A stretch of 64,000 nucleotides of DNA from Mytilisepta virgata (GCA_028015205.1 CM051520.1:8280501-8344500); one strand, 5' to 3'. Positions 25,201 to 36,400 are shown, counted from the stretch's first letter. Numbers and translations: made by a program. Notes: a model not told the origin generated them from the sequence alone.

Positions 25201-25571
25201 CTGTCTTTGGTTGGAATACAGATATGACTTGTTTTCAGTGAAATCCATGACTATTTTACTGAATTAAGCATATAATACATTTATAAAGGATAGTGAAATC
25301 GCTTCTTTGAAAGTAGATTTTTATTGTTTTGAAATTATTGTAATTTAAAGATGTGAAGAAGAGATGTTCGATTGTTTAAGTTTAAGTTCCATAAAATAAC
25401 TAACATTAAATATTCAACTGAAACAATTACAAACGATGTTTACTTACCAAAATGGCTAGAGCAAAATTGTGCCTGTGGATGTTGTGGAAAACATGAACAT
25501 CCAAACACGCCAGTAGATGTCCAAGACAAACATACAAGAGAAATAATTAACCAAGACACAAGACTGGACAT
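19205..25571 (-). CDS. TIMP: Tissue inhibitor of metalloproteinase, paralogue B
   Basis: This is a second secreted metalloproteinase inhibitor. Exons 25571-25448, 24102-23993, 22867-22765, 19965-19829 and 19381-19205 join in frame at GT/AG sites to give 216 aa. Residues 1-24 are a signal peptide and the mature chain starts C25-S-C, the zinc-chelating TIMP N-terminus. 'CSCFPQHPQAQFC', 'FVFLGKVLREKLIPGPP', 'GALCGMTLSVGE' and 'NGPYSYKRNCKQC' line up with TIMP-A. The mature protein has 12 cysteines. Exons 3 and 4 are the same lengths as in TIMP-A (103 and 137 nt) and all intron phases agree, so the two arose by tandem duplication. Divergence is high, which argues for an old duplication. Intron 1 holds a 23-bp minisatellite, intron 2 a 30-40-bp repeat and intron 3 a SINE. 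Confidence 0.92.
21085..21432 (-). mobile_element. tRNA-derived SINE with (ATCC)n tail
   Basis: On the minus strand the head has 'tggtctcgtggtagcgtgct' (A-box-like) and 'ccgggtcaaacc' (B-box-like), and the tail is a run of ATCC. The insertion is flanked by a perfect 12-bp target duplication, 'tagaaaggatgg' (21073-21084 and 21433-21444). The family differs from the (CAAA)n SINE. It lies in intron 3 of TIMP-B. Short open frames on both strands here are chance. Confidence 0.85.
23213..23360 (+). repeat. Minisatellite, ~30-40-bp units, TIMP-B intron 2
   Basis: Four units share 'gtacatgttaac' and 'tgattatggctctgg'. The first two include 'agattctgtcgga', the third lacks it, so the unit length varies between about 32 and 42 bp. 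Confidence 0.85.
24651..24972 (+). repeat. 23-bp minisatellite in TIMP-B intron 1
   Basis: Exactly 14 units of 23 bp follow one another with no indel; the consensus begins 'tttctagaagccggatg' and ends 'tttagc'. Eleven of the 14 units keep the palindromic core TTCnnGAA (mostly TTCTAGAA), the minimal inverted pair of a heat-shock element. The array is in the first intron of TIMP-B, about 480 bp downstream of its exon 1. Direct repeats without unique spacers exclude a CRISPR array. Confidence 0.95.
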
Positions 25572-25579
25572 CTTGAAAA

Positions 25580-26580
25580 CCAATACAGCACTAGTTCACA
25601 TCTACTCGACACTCTCTTTAAGTATTATTAAAAAATTGGGTCTCCAAAGGTTTTCGTATTACAGATAAAACGAATATATTCATTCACTAATGCAAACAGA
25701 GTTTCACATTTGAATACGCTTGATAGGCAAAATAATTAAACGACAATTCAACGTGTAGCAAGTCAAAAATATTTACTTTCTGAAGAAATGCCCTTCTGTC
25801 CCTCTTAGCTTAGAATCAATGAGATTTTGTGAACCCATGTAAGCCTTTTTCATGGAAAAATACATTAATAAATTGATACAATGGGAATGTCATGATTTTT
25901 TGTATCCGGCTAAATTAGGGATTGAAAATATCAAAGAAAACGTTGTCGTATATAGAAATATGTGTTTGGATTTTAAACAGATGTTACAAAATAAGGATTT
26001 ATATCCCCATATGTATCAGCAAAATAATCCGTTAGTTTTACTTCAATATCTTCGACAAAGTCCATATTAAACTTAGGAAGGTATATGTTCTTGTTGTTTT
26101 GTTATTGAGGATTGTTTGTTAACAATAATAAATAAAAATGACAAACAACTATATGACATTGAAATTAGTGCACACATATTCTGGATATCCGTTAATAGGT
26201 TCTAAATTTAAAAAAATGGATTCTCTCTTCTGCATGTTGTATAAATTAATTCTAGCTTTCAAAGTTTATAATATTATTTTGCAGAACTGTTTGTCGATAA
26301 ACAACATAATTTTGTATTTTCGTCTATGTCAAATAGCCCCATCGGAACATTTTAAGGTTCCCATATTTATTGGACTCTCCAAATCCATACAGTATCTCGG
26401 CAATCTCTCTATCTTCCAATTACTTTTTTAAAACGCATATGGAGGTCATTTGTTGATATTTAAAATTTGCAAGCATTGGCTTTTAAGCTTTATCTTTCTT
26501 GGTCAGTTTTTGGAATTTGCTTGAACCTGCTCTCATCAGCATTTTGGGTTGTTTTGTAATAGTATTTCGATGATTATAAG
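25580..26580. other. Upstream flank of TIMP-B; one unexplained open frame
   Basis: The frame at 25852-26070 on the plus strand encodes 72 aa rich in Lys, Asn and Leu ('MEKYINKLIQWECHDFLY', 'LVLLQYLRQSPY'). It has in-frame stops just upstream and no splice support, and I do not recognise it. It may be a remnant of a mobile element or chance. The frame at 26138-26431 looks non-coding. Confidence 0.3.
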
Positions 26581-26639
26581 ACCATATGGTATATGGGGAC
26601 AGTTCAAGTCGAATTTGAGGTGGAGGTACTGAGGTGCTG

Positions 26640-27010
26640 TGGAGGTGCCGGAAGTGACGTCACCGGCACAGAAATGACGTCACCGGCACAGAAATGACGT
26701 CACCGGAAGCGGAAGTCATGTAATCGGAACCGGAAATGGTTTGCGCACATGTGCAACTTTAAGTGATGAATTTTCCTGTATGCGCAACCGGAAGTAGTGT
26801 GTTTTCCTGCCATTTTCTCATTATTCGTTTATGGAAGTAACGTTAGTCACGTGCTGGAAACTGAATATGTAGTCTGCGCATGCGTAGGCGGAACCGGAAA
26901 TGATTTGAGCGCATGCGCAGCCGGAAGTAGTTGGTTTTCCCGCCATTTTCCCATTATTTGCTTATGGAAGTGACGTCAGTCACATGCTGGGGCCCAGATG
27001 TGCCATGCTT
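26640..27010 (+). repeat. Subterminal repeats with TGACGTCA motifs, left arm
   Basis: Three closely spaced copies of 'tgacgtcaccggcacagaaa' or a variant lie at 26652-26710. They are followed by two longer units carrying 'ccattttcccattatt', 'tatggaagt' and 'gcgcatgcgcagccggaagt'. Four perfect or near-perfect TGACGTCA palindromes (CRE/ATF-type cores) are present. The right arm holds the counterpart at 33235-33600. Confidence 0.8.
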
Positions 27011-27658
27011 GACCGGAATTCAGATTGGATTATCTCCCCTTTTCCCGCGTTTCTCGGTCGTCCTTAGGTCTTTCATTGGTCTGTATAGGGTAAGGGTCTT
27101 GTATCGAGTTTCTAGGGACTGATGCTCTCACTGTTATGTCCGAGAGTAATCTATGTACATAGAGGTGATTGGATTATCTTCCCTTATCCCGCCCTTTTCA
27201 TTTGCGGGTGATGTTTTCTGTGAGGACCAAAGGTACGATTGGATTATGTCCCTTTACCTCCAAGTGACGCTGTCATCATTAGATCAATGGAGAAGTGTCC
27301 TTAGCAACGGCGTCCATTTCATTGCTCTATGATGCACTTCGTTTCTCTTCTCTTGCTCCATGCCGCTCTTCGCTGCTCGTCGCTCTTCATCGCTACTCAT
27401 GACCTTACTCGCGTGCTCATTTCATATTTTTGGGGCTACTTGTCACTGTTTTCGCTGCTGCTACTGCTCCTGGTGCTTGTTGCCGTTCGTCATCGCTGCT
27501 CTTCTCTTGCTCATCGCTGTTTTTCTCTTGCTCTTTGCTGTTCATCGCTACTCATGACTATACTCACGTGCTCATTTCGTTTTTTTTTGGCGGCTATTTG
27601 TCGCTGTTTTCGCTGCTGCTACTGCTTCTGCTGCATCTTTCATGTCCGCGTTACATGG

Positions 27659-27966
27659 CCGCAGCCATCTTTGGTCGAAGCCGGAATGGAAGAAGACAAG
27701 GCACGCTTGGCAGCATATAGAGACAAGTTTGACTCATACAGAGACGAAATACGAAAGCTTTACCTCGGACTGGTGTCCTGGCATCAAGACATGAATAAAG
27801 ACCCCACACATAGAAAAATCAAGAAAACGGCTAAACGCTTGAGAGAAGAGGAAGACTACGAATCAAAAGAATCATGGGAATAGGTCGTAGAAAAACGAAA
27901 ATATCTGCTTAACCGTGTATTGAACGACAATGACCCACCACCAGCTGAAGACAGCAATGACTCTTT
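27659..27966 (+). pseudogene. Coding-like fragment held only in the left arm
   Basis: From about 27686 an open frame reads 'MEEDKARLAAYRDKFDSYRD' and on through a charged, probably coiled-coil stretch to a TAG at 27880-27882. The same frame then continues 'VVEKRKYLLNRVLNDNDPPP' to a TGA at about 27967. Codon usage and amino-acid composition look protein-like, unlike the flanking Ser/Leu/Cys-rich frames, which are translated simple repeats. The right arm has no matching segment. It may be a captured piece of a host or element gene with one nonsense mutation. The protein is not recognised. Confidence 0.45.
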
Positions 27967-28315
27967 GTGACGGAGGAATTGGAACTAACATATTACAAAG
28001 AAAAACAGAAAAAATATAACAAAAAAGGGAAGGAGGGTAATGCAGCCTATATATGTTTATAGATACACTGCTGATGACTGAAAAGACCAATGTCAGTCGT
28101 TTTGTAACTGCAAAGGACATGTTTTGACTGTAAGTGACTGCAAAAATAGTTGCAAATGACTGCAAACGTTGTGTCAGACAAAACTTTTGCTGCTATGGTT
28201 GAAATATGACTGCCTCAACCTTTTCTAGCGTTAGGTCAGACACATTTTAACTGATATAGCACTTATCTGTGTTGTGGCAGTAGAAATTTATTTCTGACAA
28301 CCTTTTTAAATAACA

Positions 28316-28900
28316 ATCCAAAGATATTAATATTAGATATGGTAAATTTATACTATGTTGTATACGACGTATTTCAAAGAGATACCTCTCATCAGCAGCA
28401 TTAAAACCGAAACATTTGGAAGACCAAAAACCAAACCTATTTCAAATAAGAAGTACTCATAACCAAAAATACCGAAATAGGAAGCCAAATTTCAGCTAAG
28501 GAGATCTACCATGTTCAATACAAGGAATGAACCATTAGTATTTCTATTATTTTTGAATTTTGCTAAATACTGGTAATTTGTGTAACAAATTAATGAATAA
28601 TCATGCCAGACAAGTCTGACGACTGGGTTGGCGAATACCCTCGGGGACCTAGGGCCACCATGCAGAGGCATCATCCCTGGAGTTTCAAAATAACAATCCA
28701 AAGATACTAATATTAGATATGGTAAATTTATACTATGCTGTATACGACGCATTTCAAGGAGTTACCTCTCATCAGCAGCATTAAAACCGAAACATTTGGA
28801 AGACCAAAAACCAAACCTATTTCAAATAAGAAGTACTCATAACCAAAAATACCGAAATAGGAAGCCAAATTTCACTTATGGAGATCTACCATGTGCAATA
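28316..28900 (+). repeat. Two direct copies of a ~190-bp dispersed repeat
   Basis: Copies at 28316-28510 and 28683-28895 share 'aataacaatccaaagatact', 'cctctcatcagcagcatt', 'aagaccaaaaaccaaacc' and 'ccgaaataggaagccaaatt' in the same order. A third copy lies on the minus strand at 48408-48592. The pair sits in the left arm of the 7 kb inverted repeat and has no partner in the right arm, so it arrived after the arms formed. Confidence 0.85.
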
Positions 28901-29565
28901 CAACTTGTAACAGATGCATGTTGTTCGTGTCAGTCGATTTTTAACTGTTAAAACGTTTTTTGAGTTGGTACAACGTAATCTGGCTATTTACCTGGGTTGT
29001 GATAGACTGATAATGATGTTGTCGCAGACACATTTCGTTCAATCAAACATCATGGGGTGATCTGTTTAACTTTTTGGGTGTTAAGATTCAAAAAGATTTA
29101 ATTGAAAAAATAATCAGTTATGAAATAAAATAAACGCATGGACAAACATTATTTATCTCAGATAACTTAGAAAATATACAAATAATAAGTAACCTATTTC
29201 ATATGTACTTGACTTTTAACTTTATGATACTGAAATTAATATGTTTTATAAAATATGAGTTGTTACGGAAGTGTAAACCTGCAAAAAATAATTAGCAGAC
29301 ACCTTGCTGTGATTAGAACAGTAGAATGTGTGAAAGTATCTCGCCTTATGTAGATAAACTTAACTGCAGTACACAAGAGGCGTAATTTAGGAATTTTTAA
29401 CTAATAAGATTTCATTGCCTTTTTAATATTTCAGTGATGAATGATAATCCATTGATTAATAAAACAAATTATGGAACGAATTAATACATATATCCACATT
29501 TTTTAAAGGTATTATGCAGATAAATTTTATATCGCATTTTATAATAGAAATAACCATTTATCTTT

Positions 29566-30694
29566 CATATATTTTGTCTTTGATTGTCTTTATTTTAATG
29601 TCTATTTGTTTATTTATTTATTTATATATTTTGTATACATTTTTTATAAAGTAAGGGGCTGAATGGATTAGGTCCATTTATACAGTTTGTAAATGCACAG
29701 AATAAAATTGCAAGGAAAGGATTAAGGCTTTTCACTGTTTCGCACCAAGTAAACATTTTTTTTTTAAAAAATGAAAGAGGAAACTATTCCTTAATATTGA
29801 GAATTTTCACCTTTTTATGATAAATTCTTTAAATTTACTATTATTATTTCTTTTTGTTTTATGTTTGAGTCCAAATTTATTTTATTTATATTCTTTCCTT
29901 TGGTGAAAGATATCTTTCTTTAAAGATCTAAAAATTGAAGGTAGAATTATTTATTAACATATAAAGACCAAGCCTGAATTTCTTATGAAATTATTTTTTT
30001 ATAATACAATATACTCTTGACATTAAATAAAACAATTACTGATATGGGCTCATCAATATTTCTTATTTAAGGAGCTGTTTAAATAGCTTCAAATAAATTT
30101 CAAATACATGTATCATGGTCACATTACAAGCCACCTGTTGATTTTTTTTTACAGGATGTTTATTTGACACCTGCTGACACATCTTGTCCTTTAAAATTAA
30201 TTACTACCTGTCAATTTGAAAGCCATAAACTTACATCGGCATTTAGAATTTCTGAAATCTACGACTGCATGAGTTGTTTAATTTGATAATGAAGATTAAT
30301 CATGTTAATTGTCATATAATTACAAAGTCGTACTTTTAAATAACTAAACGGTATTAAAATGAAACAAAATGTTATAATGGAATACAATTTCTATATTATA
30401 GAATGTACTAAGATCCTAAATTAATAATTTTAATGACAGAATGTCTTAAAAACAATTTGTGTTGATTATATATAAAATGTTTAATGTTATTATAATATAT
30501 GGTAAACAGTTTATTAATTCATTAGATTTCAGAAATTCTTAATCTTAAATATATATTATTGAAATTTCATTGTGTTCATTAGCATACTTTATAATTGGAT
30601 TTAACTCTGCATCCCCTTCATTCACAAAAATGTGTAAAAAAAAATAAATAAATAAAATACAGACAATCGATGGCACAATACATGAAAGATAATG
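29566..30694. other. AT-rich centre (loop) of the inverted repeat
   Basis: About 1.1 kb, extremely AT-rich, with no open frame of note and no visible inverted match. It may contain decayed arm sequence. Confidence 0.5.
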
Positions 30695-33234
30695 TTATTT
30701 TCTATTATAAAATTCGATATAGGTTACTGCATAATAAGGTTTTAAAAAAAATTCATCACTAGACTATCAAAGAAAATAAATGCGAGATACCCTCACATCT
30801 CCTACCGTTCTTCTAATCACAGCAAGGTGTCTGCTATTTACATTTTGCAGGTGGGCACTGTCATAACAACTCATATTTAATGCACATTTTTATTTCAAAA
30901 TCATTTAAGTTAAAACGTCAAATACACATGAAATAGGTTACTTATTACTTGTATATTTTCTAAGTAATCTGAGGGAAATAAACTTTCTCCATGCGTTTAT
31001 TTTATTTTATAACAGATTATTTTTTCAATTAAATTATTAAAATCTTAACACCCAAAAAGTTAAACAGATCACCTCATGATGTTTGATTGAACGAAATACA
31101 TGTATGTCTGCGACAACATGTAAAACTCTGATGCAGTCATTATCAGTCTATCACAACCCATGTAAATAGCCAGATTACGTTGTACGAACTCAAAAAACAT
31201 TTAAACAGTTAAAAATCGACTGACATGAACAAAATGCATCTGTTACAACTTTAAAAGGATGTCACAAATAAATTTATACTGCCACAACACAGGTAAGTGC
31301 TGTGCCAGTTAAAATGTGTCTGACCCAACGCTAGAAAAGGTTGAGGCAGTCATATTTCAACCATAGCAGCAAACGTTTTGTCTGACACAACGTTTGCAGT
31401 CATTTGCAACTATTTTTGCAGTCATTTGCAGTCAAAACATGCCCTTTGCAGTTAAAAAACGACTGACATTGGTATTTTCAGTCATTTGTTCTGTCAGCAG
31501 TGATAGCCAGTCACAAGCCTAGTCAACTGCAGAGTGCCCTTAAAAAATAGGGGAGGACTAATGCAGCCTATCTTATGATAGCCAGTCACAAGCCTGGATA
31601 AATGCAGAGTGGACTTTCAAATGACCCGGATCTAAGGGTGCTCTCGCACAGATCCATTCTTTGACAAACGACAATCGACCACCACTAGCACAGCAGCAGC
31701 AAAAACCGAAATAAGCAAGTGAGTATTGTCATGAGTAGCAATGAACAGCAAAGAGCAAGAGAAAAACAGCGATGAGCAAGAGAAGAGCAGCGATGACAAA
31801 CAGCGACAAGTAGCACCAAAAAACTGAATTGAGCACGCGAGTAAGGTGATGAGTAGCGATGAACAGCAAAGAGTAAGCGAAAAACAGCGATGAACAAGAC
31901 CAGAGCAGCGATGACGAACAGCAACAAGGAACAGCAGCAGCAGCAGCGTAAATAGCGACAAGTAGCACCAACAAACCGAAATGAGCACGCGAGTATGGTC
32001 ATGAGTAGCGATGAACAGCAAAGAGCAAGAGGAAAAACAGCGATGAGCAAGAGAAGAGCAGCGATGACGAACAGCACCAAGCACCAGGAGCAGCAACAGC
32101 AGCGAAAACAGTGACAAGTAGCCCCAAAAATCTGAAATGAGCACACGAATAAGGTCATAAGTAGCGATGAACAGCGACGAGCAGCGAAGAAACGAAGTGC
32201 ATCATAGAGCAATGAAATGGACGCCGTTGCTAAGGCGGTTGCTAAGGACACTCCTCCTTGATCTAATGATGACAGCATCACTTGGAGGTAAAGGGACATA
32301 ATCCAATCCTACATTTGGAGTGCACACAACAGTTTTTCTTAGTACTTTTCATGACGTCAGGAATTGAAGGAACATACTCAAAAGATTGATAGCTGGACAA
32401 TTGACTGTATCATATACCCATAGACAAGCATATATATAATAAAACATATTTCTTCAAACTTTCATTGTATATAAATATTTTTAAGGAATTTCTTTCCAAA
32501 TTCTTACCATTACAGAAAGATAACTGGCAAAAAATAGGCCTCCCCCTTCAAATATTTCAAAAACAGACCAACCTCAGAGCATCCTAGCAAGGATTCCTGC
32601 GTAATTTAGAGAACTGAGTATATGCGTTTTCCAAAGTACACATTCAACTGGTTTCAGCACATGTAGTTTCAGGGTGCATTCGCCGCCTTTTAAAATTGCT
32701 ACATGAAGTGGTATAAAAATTTTGTGTTTTCACCTACTCTATTTTAGGATGTTTTCAGAGTAGCTCCCATTAATAAAACTTTTCTGAAAAAAAAATACTT
32801 TTTTACATTTCATGCATTTTTTTAAACTTAAAATAAAGCGAAGACTCTAATTTAATTATGAAACAAAAAACAATCAGAAATCAATATCTAGAACTTATAA
32901 ATAGAGGGAATTTCATACTATGACATAATATATTTAGGGAAAAATCACTGGAATTTTATACGAAACTGTTGTTTGCATTCTTTCGTCCTAACAGAAAACA
33001 TCGTCCGCAAATGAAAAGAGCGGGATAAGGGGAGATAATCAAATCATCTCTCTGTACTTCGATTACTCTCGGACTTCGACATAACAGTGAGAGTATTAGT
33101 CCCTAGAAACTCGATGCAAGACCCTTACCCTATACAGACCGATGATAGACCCAGAGACGACCGAGAAGCACAGGAAAAAGGGGGATAATCCAATCTGAAT
33201 TCCGGTCAAGCATGACACATCCGGGTCCCATCAT

Positions 33235-33600
33235 GTGACCGACGTCACTTCCATAAGCAAATAATGGGAAAATTTCGGAAAACCAACTACTTCCGGTTGC
33301 ACATGCGCTCAAATCATTTCCGGTTCAACCTACAATGCGCAGACTACATATCCAATTCCCAGCACGTGACTGACGTCACTTCCGTGAACGAATAATGGGA
33401 AAATCGCAAGACAACACAGGACTTCCTGTTGCGCATGCGTGGTCGGCACGTCCGGGTCCCGGCACATGAATTACTCACTTCCGCAAACATATAGCGCGAA
33501 AATCCATCACTTCCGGTTTGGCATGCGCGCAAACCACTTCCGGGCACTTCCGTTTCCGGTGACGTCACTTTCAGCACCTCCACAGCACCTCAGCACATCC
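33235..33600 (-). repeat. Subterminal repeats with TGACGTCA motifs, right arm
   Basis: This is the reverse complement of the left-arm region. It contains 'gtgacgtcac' near 33560, 'actgacgtcact' near 33372, a decayed copy near 33238, and several 'ttccggtt' plus 'gcatgcgc' blocks. It supports the inverted-repeat structure. Confidence 0.75.
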
Positions 33601-33814
33601 ACCTCAAATCCAACCTGAACTGTCCACTTATACAACTACCATACATAGACTTTTGCACACAAAACAAAACTGAAAGATTTAAATGTTCCTGTGCTCGTAA
33701 ATACATTAATAGTATATAAATAAAAGTTAGAAAGCTAATGTCGACAGAAATTCGCGAAAATAGCTGGCCCTCCTCGTCGAAGTAAAAAAATAAAAACTTT
33801 ATTGTCCATTTTCA

Positions 33815-34190
33815 GAAGTCATGCAATCTATGATTAAATCACCTCCAAATGAAAAAAAAATCTGCTTCGCAAGCTTAAATTAAAGAATTTTAGAAATGTT
33901 TCAGTCGTGTGGGCCCCAAGTCTCGAAAATCAAAATTCTCAAAACCTAATTTCGAATCTATAGGGAAAAATGATAAAAATTAAAAAATTAAAGATGAGTT
34001 TAGGTCACATGCTTAAATTCACAAATTTTGAAATTAAATCCCTGTGGACCTTTGGTTTCGAAAATCTTATTGAACATCAACATATGATGTCAAAAAATAA
34101 GATACATAAATTGAAAAATTGAAGTGGAGATCACGTGACAAGCTTCAATTCACAAACTCTAAAACGTTACAGTCCATCTACAGTTAGAAT
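33815..34190 (+). repeat. Dispersed repeat related to 16530-17025
   Basis: Units contain 'gtgggccccaagt', 'gaaaatcaaaattctc', 'aaacctaattt' and 'ggtcacatgcttaaattcac', in the same order as in the earlier region. Confidence 0.6.
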
Positions 34191-34226
34191 ACAACACATT
34201 TCACGAGAATATCCCTTTACCTGTCT

Positions 34227-34575
34227 ATATAAGGGACGACATCAAAAGTTCAATGTAGGATAAAAAAAACTTAATTCGCATAGTTTTTTAACTGATCCTA
34301 CCCCCCCCCCCCTAACTTAATTTGGGAAAAAATTGATTGACCAATATGGGCATATACTTTGATTATATATACTTTTTGTATTATGGGTCCTGTTTTTTCC
34401 TCAACAATGTATGTTTGTTCTGTATATTGACTTGGACATCACTTAAATCGGTATTTTTCAATCCGAAAATCGATGTCGGATAACAAAACTTGCATCGATT
34501 TTTACCCCCCACCCTTAAACTATTTGAATTAAGTTTTTTTATCCTACATTGAACTTTTGATCTCGTCCCTAATTT
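34227..34575. mobile_element. MITE-like element with ~50-bp inverted ends
   Basis: The left end (34232-34280) reads 'gggacgacatcaaaagttca' and then 'atgtaggataaaaaaa'. The right end reads the same inwards with one or two changes. Inside both ends is a poly-C tract (34301-34313 and 34505-34516). About 345 bp in all, no protein. The target duplication is not clear. Confidence 0.7.
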
Positions 34576-34959
34576 ACATGCACTCCACTAAGAACGCAGC
34601 CAAAATCTAGAGTACAATCCGGCAGTACAATATTCTAAATGTTCTAATACATGAATGTGTACATGATGATTGCAAGTATAGTAATGACTATGATGATTTT
34701 ATCGCTTTAATGGTATGGTTGCTTTGAACTGTTCTGTATTACTAAAGACACTATCAAATGACGAAAATGTTTTTATGGGTTTTCAAACTGCTGTAAATTG
34801 TAGAAAAATTGTTTTAAAAAATTAAGTAAAATAAAACAATTTGTTTTTTTAAATAAATGAGTTGAAAAAATAGTTTGATGCAGCTACTAGTAGATATCAA
34901 AATACATTTTATTTCAAATTGTGTGGAGAAAAGTTTGAGCCCCCCATCCCCACCCAAAA

Positions 34960-36400
34960 GATTAAAATGGTCCCTGACTAATAGAATAGAGAATGGAAAC
35001 AGGGAATTTGTCAAAGAGACAACAACCCGACCAAAGACCAGAACACAGCTCAAGGCTATCAATGGGTCCACAACGCAGCGAGAAAATCCCGCACCCGGAG
35101 GCGGGCTTCAGCTGGCCCCCTAAACAATAATGTATCCGAAAAATGGACGGCACACTAAACTCCGAAACATAAAAAGGAAGCAAAAGCTAGAGGTTCGTCA
35201 CTTGGGACAGGCACAAAAATGCGGCGGGGTTAAACATGTTTTGTGAGATCTCAACCCCCCCCCCTCCCCAATACCTCTAGCCAATGTGGAATCAACAAAC
35301 ACACGGCGATACACACAGTAAACCTCAGTTCAAAAGATGTCCGAGTCCGATGTTAAAAAAGGTAACAGAAGAAACTAAGCAAAATGACAATGATCAATAT
35401 GTATTAACGAAGGACTACTAGCAGTCACTGACATGCCAGCTCCAGACCCCAATTAAACTGATCGAAAGATTATGACTATAACATATATAAAATCAGCCAC
35501 AATCCCTCCCGTTAGGGGTTTAGTATCATGCCATCATAAATTATACGAGAAGAACATAACCCGTATCATGTCAACAACTCGTTTTAGAATAAATGTATTT
35601 ATTTCCGTTGCAAATACCCTATGAGTGATTCAATATTAATTCCAAAAATGCCATCTTTAATGACTCGACAACAGCATCGTAACTATATCCATTTTGGATT
35701 ATTCTGTTTAAAGGTTTGATTTATATTTACGAATGAGGTCCTTGTACCGATGATAAAATTTAGTAAAAGTTTTGACAAGTTTGTGATATCGAAATCCCTG
35801 GCGTAAAATTTTTTCTGTAATACAGAGATTTCTTTCGTTAAAATCAAATACGCTGTTACATACACGAGCGAATCGGATAAGTTGAGATATATAAACAACA
35901 TACAAACGTATAATTAACAATAGGAATGAAAAATCATCTCTCTTATCGTAAATTTTAGTATTAACTTAAGCTTCCCGTTAGAGATAGAGATATCAAGATC
36001 CAGGAAAGGACAGTCATGACAGTGTTCATTGTTAGTATTATAGCTTTATTTAAAGTAAGTTCAATAAGATAAATCTCTTTAGTGTACATATACTGAAGTC
36101 TTCATTATTGACAGCCAAAATATCATCCAAAAATGTAAAAGTGTTATTAAATTTTTGTATCAAATGTTGTTTCGTTGGGTCTTTGCTCAGTTTAGATATA
36201 AATCGTGATTCGTAACAATACAGAAACATGTTCGCGGTAAGTGGTGCACAGTAACACATGAGTTAGTCCCCATTGGAATTCCGATAACTTGGCGATATAC
36301 GGAATCTCCATAGCGAACAAAAATGGTATCTAGTAAAAATTCAAGTGCAGTTATCATATCAAAGCAGGTCAATTGACATAGTTCTTTTGTTTGTCGTTAC
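34960..36400 (-). pseudogene. Degenerate Penelope-like retroelement, 3' half
   Basis: On the minus strand, broken frames give 'FVRYGDSVYRQVIGIPMGTN' (RT motif B region, about 36300), 'LFLYCYESRFISKLSKDPTK' and 'NNTFTFLDDILAVNN' with the LDD catalytic core (about 36140). After these come 'YISQLIRFARVCN' and 'GFRYHKLVKTFTKFYHRYKD' (about 35850-35720). A 3' untranslated part runs to about 34960 and includes 'agagacaacaacccgacc'. At least two frameshifts separate the pieces, so it is not functional. It belongs to the same superfamily as 8901-9597 but is clearly a different subfamily. Confidence 0.8.

Larger units (their letters stand above)
26595..33632. mobile_element. Giant inverted-repeat (foldback-like) element, ~7 kb
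   Basis: The left arm (26595 to about 29565) is matched in reverse complement by the right arm (about 30695 to 33632). Both outer ends read inwards 'ggacagttca' and then 'tttgaggtgga', 'gaggtgctgtggaggtgc'. Matching inner landmarks are the 'cgctgctcttctcttgctc'-type repeats (27340-27640 with 31690-32200), 'gactgcaaacgttgtgtcag' (28155 with 31390), 'cagattacgttgtac' (28965 with 31170) and 'agcagacaccttgctgtg' (29300 with 30820). Arms total about 3 kb each with a 1.1 kb AT-rich centre. Identity is high in blocks, broken by indels. No transposase is visible. The outer 600 bp are GC-rich and internally repeated, as in foldback elements. A segmental inverted duplication is the alternative. Confidence 0.85.

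Noticed and set aside
27329..27720. Overlapping Ser/Leu/Cys-rich open frames on the plus strand
   Set aside because: Three frames are open at once because the DNA is a degenerate repeat of 'cgctgctcttctcttgctc' type. They mirror the frames in the right arm and are not proteins.
31632..32299. Minus-strand frames of 170 and 204 aa
   Set aside because: They are the same repeat on the other arm of the inverted structure, again open in several frames at once.
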